Below, in pieces: positions 8,219 to 17,787 of a DNA stretch of 56,179 nt (its first letter is position 1; each line of letters opens with the position of its first letter). The stretch is from CAZLMW01 sp964560875 (GTDB lineage Bacteria; Myxococcota_A; UBA9042): assembly GCA_964560875.1 (NCBI GenBank), contig CAZLMW010000048.1:1-56179 (forward strand). Reading direction: 5' to 3'. The position numbers and the translations under genes were made by a program. The notes under the pieces were generated by a model, which ran no database searches, had not been told where the DNA came from, and saw only the letters and a program-made list of their open reading frames with translations.

Positions 8219-9369
8219 AGCGGTGCCTGCGCAAGACAGGGCCGCGTCGCAATGTCCGAAAGCAACCCTGGCAGCCCATCGAGGGCGTCGGATCGCAGCA
8301 ATTCGACAACCTCGGGGATCGCTTCCACGGCCAGATCGGGGCGCAAGACCAACCCGCCCGCCTGGCCAAGCGCGTCCCTTGCCGCCTCGTCGCTCGCAAG
8401 CGCGTCTGTCAGGTACGACATGACGGCGAGCACCTGCATCGTCGCGGCAACGGAATCATCGAGCTCCTGCGCGGACGTGGGCGTCGCGCCAAACGCGAGC
8501 GTGATCGCCCCGCCAGCGACGATGTCGTACCAGTATCCGGGTAAATCGAAGGACTCGTCGAGGTCGATGAAGCAGCCGACAAACCCCGAGAGTGCCGCCA
8601 CTCGCTCATAATTGGTCGTACCATCTGACTTGAGAACCAGCATAACAAGCAGGTCGCGAACGGCGCCGAGCGTCGGATCGTCGCCTGCGATGGCAGCTAT
8701 CATGTCGACGAGCGGTTTGGGTTCGAAGTTGGGCGCCGCGATCGACACGGCGACGTTGCGGATCAGCGCGACGATCGCTTTGCGGCCCTCGACACCGGCG
8801 TTCGCGAGGGCTTTTTCGAGGGTCGGACCGAGCCCCGAAGCGTTCGCAAAGAGCGTCTTCATGGCGGGTTCGAGGCGTTTGTCCCGAAGCACGCCGGTGG
8901 CCATACCGAAAAGCTGGGGAGACAGGCAGTGATTTGCCACGCGGGAGAACACCTGGAGCTCTTTGAGGCGCGCCGGCTTCGGTGGTGTGGCCTTGGGATC
9001 ACCCGGCAGCGGTTCGATGAATGCCAGGATGAGCGGAATGAAGCGGTCGCCGGCTCCCTGCTTGTCCAGGGCCACCGCCAAGGTCTCAAACGTCCCAGGC
9101 GGCAACGACTTGATCGTGTCCAGCGCCAGCTTGACGATGGCCCGCAGACTCGCGCGGTCGAGCTCCTCGCGGATGATGCGGCCGAGGTTGTTCATCTTGC
9201 CAGCAGCGACTTGCGCGTTGAGCGGCTCGAGGTATTCGTCGAGCGTCTTGCATGCCTTGGGCCGGTCGACCAGCGGAGCGCTGTCGTCGAGCGCGCCACA
9301 CGACGCGGCGACGAGCCCGACTGCCACAACGACGGGGGCGAAACGACCGGGAGGGAGCTGGCGGTTCAA
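8215..9369 (-). CDS. Helical lipoprotein of unknown function
   Basis: The product has 384 residues. Signal peptide and lipobox (VGLVAASC, Cys24) show outer-membrane or periplasmic lipid anchoring. The mature part is rich in Leu/Ala helices (IIREELDRASLRAIVKLALD, LAVALDKQG, TLEKALANAGVEGRKAIVAL) with few charged clusters and Cys near both ends (ACKTLDEY, RPCLAQ). I do not recognise a family. The TTG start is well supported: an AGAGGA sequence lies 7 bases upstream inside the previous gene, TTGA overlaps its stop, and no other start keeps the signal peptide. It sits directly before the FadL-like gene with a 4-bp overlap, so the two are probably made together. Confidence 0.75.
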   Translation of the reverse strand: MNRQLPPGRFAPVVVAVGLVAASCGALDDSAPLVDRPKACKTLDEYLEPLNAQVAAGKMNNLGRIIREELDRASLRAIVKLALDTIKSLPPGTFETLAVALDKQGAGDRFIPLILAFIEPLPGDPKATPPKPARLKELQVFSRVANHCLSPQLFGMATGVLRDKRLEPAMKTLFANASGLGPTLEKALANAGVEGRKAIVALIRNVAVSIAAPNFEPKPLVDMIAAIAGDDPTLGAVRDLLVMLVLKSDGTTNYERVAALSGFVGCFIDLDESFDLPGYWYDIVAGGAITLAFGATPTSAQELDDSVAATMQVLAVMSYLTDALASDEAARDALGQAGGLVLRPDLAVEAIPEVVELLRSDALDGLPGLLSDIATRPCLAQAPL

Positions 9370-11324
9370 CGACCGGTCCTCTTGGGCTCGATCGGGGCGT
9401 CACCAACGCGCATGAACACCATCGAGACGCCGCGGATCGGCGCGATGCGGAGGCGGGCGACACGAGCGAAATCGTCGGCCAGGGAATCCGCCCGAACACT
9501 CACGGCCGACTGCAGGTACCAAAACGCTGGACGTCCGTCGCGGCTGATGCGGTCCAGGGTTTGAGTCTGTTCGGCGAGCTGCCGCAGGCTCCCGAACGCG
9601 ACGCCTTTTCCGATGGGCAGCTTGCCAAATTGACGCTTGAGGATGCCGCCGGCGAAGCCTTCGTAGATCCGTCGTTCGCCGTCGACACCGACAAACCGGG
9701 GCCGACCGATGCGCGAGATGACGGCCGCAATGTCCGCTCCGCTTACCCCACTTTTTCGCGCCTTTTCGCGATCCAGACGAGCGAACCATCCCGGCGCGCC
9801 ACGACGACGCGGACCGGTTCGCCGATCGCCGATGGAAACATTGCCGTCAGCCATCGAAGCGGCCGAGGACACAGGGCCGGCGAGGCGTTGCGGATCTCGG
9901 GCCACGGCCACCAGACCCGTGCTTCCCCAGGCACCGAGCAGCCACGAAAGCGCGACGTCGTAGCCGCGCGGCAACCCGTGCACGCGCCACCCGCCGTCCT
10001 TCACGGCATCTCGCAAGGAGCTGATCGGGACCTCTGCGGCGGCCGGGTTGTCCAGCGCCATCCAGACGGTCCACACAGCCCGCCGCTGGGCGAGCGGCGA
10101 CACGCGAGACGGGACGCCGTCGATGCCGGAGATGGCCAGCAGGTCGATGATTCCCGGGTCGCTGGCGACGGTCTTGAGCCGCTTGCGCAACGCGGACGTG
10201 GGTTCGGGCTCCGCGCCGTCGCGCGCTACGAGGAGGAAACGCTCGGATACGGCGAGGTGGTGGTGAAAAACGCGACCTTCCTTGCCGATGGTCTTGCGAA
10301 GTGCGGCAACGGCGACCGTGGCGACTCCGTTGACGACGGCCTCCGAAGCGCCGGGAGCACCACGGACAAACGCGATGGTCGACGGATTGTAGCCAACGAA
10401 CGCTTCACATGCGCCGGGTTCGCCGATGCCCCCGGACTGGACGACGACCCGATCTGCAGAGACCGGGGTGCCGGACGCGTGTTTCATCGAGATCGTGCGC
10501 AGCCGTTCATCGAGCGGTCCGGTGGCGACGGCCACTTTCCTGACCAACTTCATCGCATCGCCGAGCGAGACGCGCAGGTTGGCCATCGCGTTGGGTTCAT
10601 AGGCGAGCGTGACCTGTTCGCGCAGCGCGCCACATAGCTCCAGCCCGGCGCCGTTTTTGACCGCGGCGAGTATCTTTGCCACCGGCTGCAGCCATTCGCG
10701 GGTGACCTGCTGGCGCCCTGCATTGCCGTCGATTGAGACAGCTGCGACGGAGTGGACCCCGCGAGCCACGGCCGCCGACTCCCATGTTGCCTCCAAGCCG
10801 ATTTCAGCGTCCGACAACCGTTGCTCGACCAACTTCACCGCATCTGACGGCCCGATTGCCGTGGTTCGCACAACGAGACGGGCTTCGCCTGCCGCGGCAC
10901 GCATCCAGACATGTTCGACGCCCCGCCCTGACCGCAGAGTAACGTTGAGCGCGCGTAGCTTCGACTCAACCCCGGCGGCGTCGAGCAGGGGCAACACCAC
11001 CCGAACGAGCACGTCGACAGGCACAGCAGGCCACTTTTGCGGCCGAATTTCATCGTCGGGCACGATTCGGGCCGCGTTTTGGCGGTTCGTGGACGTCGGC
11101 TGCGCTATTTCCGGCAGAGAGCCGGCCTTGGGGGCCGGGCCTGGCGCTTTTTCGGCACCCGACTTGGCGACTTCGCCCTCGTTTCCGACGCCTGTGGTGA
11201 CACCAGCGCCCGCCGGATTCGCTGCGCCACCGCTCTTGGCGGAACAGCGGCAGCCCGGCGCAACCAGGATGGCGGCGACAACAGCAACATGAACAACGGT
11301 CCGCATGATGTCTCGGTCCATCAC
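9366..11324 (-). CDS. Large lipoprotein-like exported protein of unknown function
   Basis: The product has 652 residues. The N-terminus (MRTVVHVAVVAAILVAPGCRC) looks like a lipoprotein signal with Cys25, although Pro at -2 makes the lipobox atypical. A Pro/Ala/Lys linker runs to about residue 75. The remainder is an alternating alpha/beta protein (VLVRVVLPLLDAAGVESKLR, EARLVVRTTAIGPSDAVKLVEQRL, AFVGYNPSTIAFVRGAPGAS) with no motif I can assign. Starts: GTG 11324 (overlapping the upstream TGA, with AGGG 7 bases before), ATG 11321, or ATG 11306, which gives the neatest signal peptide. It is coupled to both neighbours by 4-bp overlaps. The context with an FG-GAP/UnbV protein suggests an envelope role only. 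Confidence 0.7.
   Translation of the reverse strand: MMDRDIMRTVVHVAVVAAILVAPGCRCSAKSGGAANPAGAGVTTGVGNEGEVAKSGAEKAPGPAPKAGSLPEIAQPTSTNRQNAARIVPDDEIRPQKWPAVPVDVLVRVVLPLLDAAGVESKLRALNVTLRSGRGVEHVWMRAAAGEARLVVRTTAIGPSDAVKLVEQRLSDAEIGLEATWESAAVARGVHSVAAVSIDGNAGRQQVTREWLQPVAKILAAVKNGAGLELCGALREQVTLAYEPNAMANLRVSLGDAMKLVRKVAVATGPLDERLRTISMKHASGTPVSADRVVVQSGGIGEPGACEAFVGYNPSTIAFVRGAPGASEAVVNGVATVAVAALRKTIGKEGRVFHHHLAVSERFLLVARDGAEPEPTSALRKRLKTVASDPGIIDLLAISGIDGVPSRVSPLAQRRAVWTVWMALDNPAAAEVPISSLRDAVKDGGWRVHGLPRGYDVALSWLLGAWGSTGLVAVARDPQRLAGPVSSAASMADGNVSIGDRRTGPRRRGAPGWFARLDREKARKSGVSGADIAAVISRIGRPRFVGVDGERRIYEGFAGGILKRQFGKLPIGKGVAFGSLRQLAEQTQTLDRISRDGRPAFWYLQSAVSVRADSLADDFARVARLRIAPIRGVSMVFMRVGDAPIEPKRTGR
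9377..9382 (-). promoter_or_regulatory. Ribosome binding site AGAGGA supporting a TTG start
   Basis: AGAGGA lies seven bases before TTG at 9369, within the last codons of the upstream gene. It decides for the TTG start of the helical lipoprotein. Confidence 0.65.
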
Positions 11325-12994
11325 TTGCCGACCCTGCGGGCCAAGTCGGCTTCGATCGCCGCCAACGGTCGCTCAACCGGCGCTTTGGGGTCCAACTCGC
11401 GCGCCTTGAGAAGCTGTTCACGCCCTAGTTTGAGTTGCCCCATGTTCGCCAGTGCGATGCCGTAGGCGTGGCGCATGATCGGGTTGTTCGGCGCCGCCCT
11501 GACCGCCCTGGCCCAGTAGCCGAGCGCCGCCTGGGGATTGCGCTGCCGCATCGAGAGCTGCGCGAGGTTGTTGAGCGCCTCGGCGTGCTTGGGATCGGCC
11601 TCGATCGCCTTTTCGAAGCGCTTCCTTGCCTCGTCCATCTTGCCCTTTTTGCCGAGCAACGCGCCGGTCATATTCCACGCATTTGCGTCTTTTTGATCCT
11701 GCGCTACGGCGGCGTCGAAATAGAGCAGCGCCGCGTCTTCGTGCCCATGCTTGATGTAGAAGCGCCCGAACTCGAAAAACGCAAGCTGACCGGGTGTCGC
11801 GTGGTAGGTGCCGCGCCCAAAAGCGGAGCGAGCGAGCCAGGCGTCTGGGCCGGCTGGGACCACGGATTGGTCACCGAGCAGGCGTTGGATATCGATGCGG
11901 CCGCGGTAGGTCGCTCGTAGCATTCCACGGCCATCGATGAGATAGCTGGACGGCAAAGGCATCGGCCGTCGCCACGTGAACAGCAGTCGGTTGAGCATCT
12001 CGACGCGACCCATCGCGCGGTCGTCGAGCGTGCCCGCGGCAAACTTCGCGCCAGTTTTGGCCAACACCTCAGCGAGCGCCTTGTCTGTGACGTCTTCGGC
12101 CTCGCCAACTTTGGTCGCGCTGAGACGGTCGACGTTGACCGCGATGACGTCGATTCCGGCCTTGTCCAGCGCGGCCCTCTTCTCGTGCAGCTCCTTGAGT
12201 TCGGCCAGGCATGGCGGGCACCAACGGGACCACACGGCGACAAGAATCGAGCGATTGTCGCGGCTGCTGATCTGCCGCGTCTTGCCCTTGAAGTCGGTGT
12301 ACTGGACCGCTGGAAACGGTGGAGGCCGCGCGAGGAACGTCGCGGATCGACCACCGCTTTCGATGTTCATTGGTTTGGGGGCCAGGCTCACAGTCGGCCG
12401 TTTAGTGAGCGCTTTGGCCGCTTGGGTGCCTTGCTCGAGCAAGAAACGCCCACCCGGCTGGACGCCCGAAAAGACCTCTTGGCCGCCGCCCGGCCAGCGG
12501 ACCATGACGCGGTGGATTTGGCCGTTGCCGAGGCCGATCGTCAGCGTCTTGCTGGACTGGGACAGAAAGCCTTCTCCCGCCCGCACAGCGTCGATGATCG
12601 GCTTGCCGTTCTTCAGCTCGATCGTAACGCGCGCCCCGATCGCGTCGCGGTTGCTCGACACGCCACGGAGCCGAAGAGTCACATGTTTTCCGCCGCCGCC
12701 ACGGTTGCGAAGGAGGCGCAGGCGCGGTGCTGATCGAGCGGTGATCCACGCGTCGAGGTCGCCATCGTGGTCCCAGTCAACCAGGGCAAGTGCGCGACCG
12801 TCCTCTGGAAAATCGACGCCGGCCGCGTACGAGGCTTCAGCGAAGCGGCCGTCGCGCGTGTTGAGAAACAGACAATGCCGCTCCCGACCGCTCCAAGACC
12901 GACCGGCGTTGACCCGCTGTCCGACCTCCTGCCAGGCCCGCCCGTACGCGTCCATGCGGTCGCCGCCCTTGCTGCTCGTTGGTGAAAGCGACAC
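11321..12994 (-). CDS. C-terminal part of FG-GAP/UnbV protein: last FG-GAP, ASPIC/UnbV, thioredoxin-like, TPR
   Basis: This frame continues directly, in phase, from the gene ending at 13016; only one TGA separates them. Residue numbers are from GTG 12994. A calcium-loop FG-GAP motif (DWDHDGDLDAW) lies at 73-83. An ASPIC/UnbV region (GVSSNRDAIGARV ... VMVRWPGGGQEVF) spans about 110-187. A TlpA/ResA-like thioredoxin domain with WCPPC (258-262) spans about 225-390. TPR-type helices run about 430-535 (FEKAIEADPKHAEALNNLA). In the CRTAC1-type family known to me, the motif DDLxSFxWRQVV is within one chain, so this is probably not an independent gene. If translated alone it would use GTG 12994 or ATG 12955 and would lack any signal peptide, although it carries export-type domains. 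Confidence 0.75.
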   Translation of the reverse strand: MSLSPTSSKGGDRMDAYGRAWQEVGQRVNAGRSWSGRERHCLFLNTRDGRFAEASYAAGVDFPEDGRALALVDWDHDGDLDAWITARSAPRLRLLRNRGGGGKHVTLRLRGVSSNRDAIGARVTIELKNGKPIIDAVRAGEGFLSQSSKTLTIGLGNGQIHRVMVRWPGGGQEVFSGVQPGGRFLLEQGTQAAKALTKRPTVSLAPKPMNIESGGRSATFLARPPPFPAVQYTDFKGKTRQISSRDNRSILVAVWSRWCPPCLAELKELHEKRAALDKAGIDVIAVNVDRLSATKVGEAEDVTDKALAEVLAKTGAKFAAGTLDDRAMGRVEMLNRLLFTWRRPMPLPSSYLIDGRGMLRATYRGRIDIQRLLGDQSVVPAGPDAWLARSAFGRGTYHATPGQLAFFEFGRFYIKHGHEDAALLYFDAAVAQDQKDANAWNMTGALLGKKGKMDEARKRFEKAIEADPKHAEALNNLAQLSMRQRNPQAALGYWARAVRAAPNNPIMRHAYGIALANMGQLKLGREQLLKARELDPKAPVERPLAAIEADLARRVGK

Positions 12995-13015
12995 GACCTG
13001 CCGCCAATAGAAGCT

Positions 13016-13019
<4 letters not shown>
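12982..13019 (-). promoter_or_regulatory. SECIS-like hairpin containing and following the UGA (candidate)
   Basis: RNA of the coding strand can fold with a lower stem GUGAA/UUCAC (13019-13015 with 12986-12982) that contains the UGA. The upper stem GCGGC/GUCGC (13004-13000 with 12992-12988) begins 11 nt after the UGA, and the apical loop is AGGUCGU. From memory, the Escherichia coli fdhF SECIS has an 11-nt spacer and an AGGUCU loop; the bulged U of that element is absent here. The same bases also encode the conserved WRQVVS residues, so the fold may be accidental. Confidence 0.3.
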
Positions 13020-14953
<1,934 letters not shown>

Positions 14954-15040
14954 GCGAGCTCCGCCGGGCGGCGCATGGGCTTACGGCAACTCGTCGAGCG
15001 CCGCTGGCCTATCGAAAAATCGCGCCCATGCTAACCGATC

Positions 15041-17767
15041 TCACGATGTGCGATAGAGCGCGGTGGGCTTCATGCAACCGATGCGTCCGTTGGGCAGCCG
15101 AACCTCGACTCGTCCGTCGGGCCGCGTGCGCAATGTGCGGACCTCGAGGCCTTCGGGCAGGTCGACCGTCTCGCCGACGCCGGTGCATGGCGACATCGGC
15201 GCATCCTCCTCGACGACGACGCCAAATCGCGCGGTCGTGTCGATACCCTGCGCGTGGGCCAACCAAGCTCCCGCCGCAAGCTGCAGCACACACGCGAGAC
15301 CGACGGCAAACTTGACGCGCACCGGGGCTGGCCCCGACCGCCACGGCCCCCAGCCGACCAGGAGCAGCGCGACGATTGCCAGGCCGAGCCCAAGGATGAG
15401 CCCTCCCAACAGCGTACGGGGCGCGGCGCGTCCAAGGGCGACCTCGACCTCGGTGCTCTCGTCGAAGATGTGCAGGATGCGATGACGTCGTCGTGCGCGC
15501 TCGGCAAGCTGATCGCGGCAGAGCTCCAGGTTCGCGGTGATGTCGCCCCGCAAACGCGCATCGGGTTCAAGGCGCAGCGCGTGCTTGAAATGGCCGACGG
15601 CTTCACCGAGCCGGTCGAGGCGCACGAGCGTGTTCGCGAGGTTGTAGTGAATTGCCGCGGCGGGGAGGTTGTGCTTGAGCAGACGCTCGTAGCGCGCCTG
15701 GGCGTCCTTGTAGTCGTGGGCAATGAACGCCTGGTTGGCCGCGGCGAACTCCTGGTCGACCGATGCTGCCACCGCAACGGTCGGCAGGGTCATCGCGCCG
15801 AGCACAGCCGCGCCCCCAACCAGCAGCGCGATGGATCCGACCGAAACCGATGACGATCCCTTTGGGAGCGTGCCCCTGGGTAGCGTGGCATCGATGCTCT
15901 CGAGGACCCGCGCGAGCGTAACGGCCGTGCGCTCGAGGTCCTTGCCGGGGTCACCTGTCGGCGCAAAACGTGCGTAGTCGCAGTGTTCGAGCTGTTCGAT
16001 CAAGGTCTCGACGTCTGGCTCGCTCACGCCGCGATCGCGCAACCGGGTACGAACCGCGGCCCACGTCGCACCGGCCAGGTTCAAGTCGGCGCGGGTAGCC
16101 AGGTAAACGGCCGCAGCGGCGCGGAGGGCTGCATATCCACCATCCGCCTGTCCGCGAGCGGTATCGATCGCCTTGCGTGCGGTCTTGAGCGCCAGCGCAA
16201 CGTCGCGATCGTCGGACCCTCGAGCCCGTATCGACGCGCCGACCCGACCGACACCGAGCAGCAGCGCAAAGAGCCACGGCAAAGACGCCGCCGGCCAGAA
16301 CCACGACGCATCGGTCCATTGAACCACTTGGGTCTTCGCGAGCTTGGCTTCCGCCGCGATCGGACGCAGACGCACCCATGGATCGAGGGTCGGAACCGGT
16401 GCCTCGCCGACTTTTGCGCTCATCACACCGCGTGGTTTTGCGGTCGTGCCCGGCGCCTTGGGATTGACCGGAGCCTTCGCAGGAGCCGTTTGTGGGCCGG
16501 CGACGTGGATGACGAAAGGCCCGGCCGCGGACGTCTTGTACTTCTCGTCGTAGGGGTCAAAGGAGTGGAACGAGACAGCCGGGATCTCGAACCGCCCGCC
16601 GCTGGAGAACGTCAAGACGTATTGCCAGACACGCTTGCCCTCGGTGCCGTTTGCGGTGACTTTCACGTGTTCGTCGGGTCGCCCTTGCAGCGGCTCGACG
16701 TCCATCCCTGCCATGGCGCCCGGACCGAGCTTCGACAACCCGTATAGGTTGCCCATCCCGCGCACTTCCAGGTGCAGCAGCACGCGCTCGCCGACCTTCA
16801 CCTTGCGTTCACGTACTGGCTTGTTGCGTTCGAGCAGCCATCCGTCGACCTCGAGTCGGCCGACGCTGCCATCTTGGTAGGCCGCCGGTTTGCCGTCCTC
16901 GGGCACGGCACGGACGTCGATTTTCATCGGTGGAGGCCCGACTTTGTAAGCGCGCGTGCTGAAGATGTCGCCGGCGTCGACACGATACCGGGGCCCAAGA
17001 ACTTCGTAGCTGCCGGGGGTCGCCGCCGTCAGCAGGACCTTGCGCGTCATCTGTCGGAAATAGGGTGCGCCGCCGAATCGAGCCGGTTCCTGCTCCTGCG
17101 GTTTGCCACCGAGCAGGTCCTCGACCTCAAAGCCGGTGTACTTGGGCGCGCTCAGCTCACGGATGCCGGAAACGTGCGTTCTGCGGCTCCAAAACAGCTC
17201 GTAGCTGAGCACGAAGGGCTGGCCGGCGTAGGGTCGCGTGGCGGCGATTTGCGGCCGCACAAAGAACTTCTCGCCGAGGTAGCGGCGCATGTCGACGGCT
17301 TGTTCAGGAGGAACCGCAGTGCCCAGCGATGCGCGCTCGCCGACGACCTCGATCTCCAGTGTATTGGACCGAGCCACATCTTTGCCGCGCAACCGCAGCA
17401 CGACCGCTGAGACGCCATGTTTGCCGACCCGACGCGGCCGACCGACGTACGTGTACGTGTCGCTGCGTTCCATCCGTGTGCCGATGATGCTCACCTGCGA
17501 CGACCGGCCGGATGATTCGAAATCAAAGCCCTCCGAGGTCGGCGGCACGATCTCGTCGTAGCTACCTCGCGCGACGACCTGGACGGTAACCGTGTCGCTC
17601 TCCGACACCTTCTGACGATCGACGCGCAGATTCACCGATGTCGCCAACGCTGCGCCCGCCACGAACAGGCCGAGGAACAACGCGACCGCACCGACGAGAC
17701 CCGGCGTCGGGCGGCGGTTGAATCGGGCGACGGGACAACGAGGTCGGATGGCGGTCGGTCGTTTCAC
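15041..17767 (-). CDS. BatD-BatE fusion: BatD-like beta-rich protein joined to TPR/SH3-like BatE
   Basis: The product has 908 residues. The N-terminal half is BatD-like: signal or anchor (LVGAVALFLGLFVAGAALA), then repeated beta domains typical of the oxygen-tolerance protein (VNLRVDRQKVSESDTVTVQV, FVLSYELFWSRRTHVSG, VTANGTEGKRVWQYVLTFSS), then a membrane segment (WFWPAASLPWLFALLLGVG). The C-terminal third is BatE-like: a signal-like segment around residues 640-660 (IALLVGGAAVLGAMTLPTVAVA), two or three TPRs (FAAANQAFIAHDYKDAQARY), two membrane helices and a small SH3-like end. Bat proteins work with MoxR and VWA partners in envelope or aerotolerance functions. GTG at 17767 follows the BatB-BatC stop by 20 bp, so the two genes form one transcription unit. 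Confidence 0.87.
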   Translation of the reverse strand: MKRPTAIRPRCPVARFNRRPTPGLVGAVALFLGLFVAGAALATSVNLRVDRQKVSESDTVTVQVVARGSYDEIVPPTSEGFDFESSGRSSQVSIIGTRMERSDTYTYVGRPRRVGKHGVSAVVLRLRGKDVARSNTLEIEVVGERASLGTAVPPEQAVDMRRYLGEKFFVRPQIAATRPYAGQPFVLSYELFWSRRTHVSGIRELSAPKYTGFEVEDLLGGKPQEQEPARFGGAPYFRQMTRKVLLTAATPGSYEVLGPRYRVDAGDIFSTRAYKVGPPPMKIDVRAVPEDGKPAAYQDGSVGRLEVDGWLLERNKPVRERKVKVGERVLLHLEVRGMGNLYGLSKLGPGAMAGMDVEPLQGRPDEHVKVTANGTEGKRVWQYVLTFSSGGRFEIPAVSFHSFDPYDEKYKTSAAGPFVIHVAGPQTAPAKAPVNPKAPGTTAKPRGVMSAKVGEAPVPTLDPWVRLRPIAAEAKLAKTQVVQWTDASWFWPAASLPWLFALLLGVGRVGASIRARGSDDRDVALALKTARKAIDTARGQADGGYAALRAAAAVYLATRADLNLAGATWAAVRTRLRDRGVSEPDVETLIEQLEHCDYARFAPTGDPGKDLERTAVTLARVLESIDATLPRGTLPKGSSSVSVGSIALLVGGAAVLGAMTLPTVAVAASVDQEFAAANQAFIAHDYKDAQARYERLLKHNLPAAAIHYNLANTLVRLDRLGEAVGHFKHALRLEPDARLRGDITANLELCRDQLAERARRRHRILHIFDESTEVEVALGRAAPRTLLGGLILGLGLAIVALLLVGWGPWRSGPAPVRVKFAVGLACVLQLAAGAWLAHAQGIDTTARFGVVVEEDAPMSPCTGVGETVDLPEGLEVRTLRTRPDGRVEVRLPNGRIGCMKPTALYRTS

Positions 17768-17787
17768 GGCGTGCGGGCAGGCTCGGC

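Noticed and set aside
9252..10637. A 461-codon plus-strand frame opposite the large lipoprotein
   Set aside because: No domain or ribosome binding site; it is opposite a coupled gene in a continuous minus-strand run.
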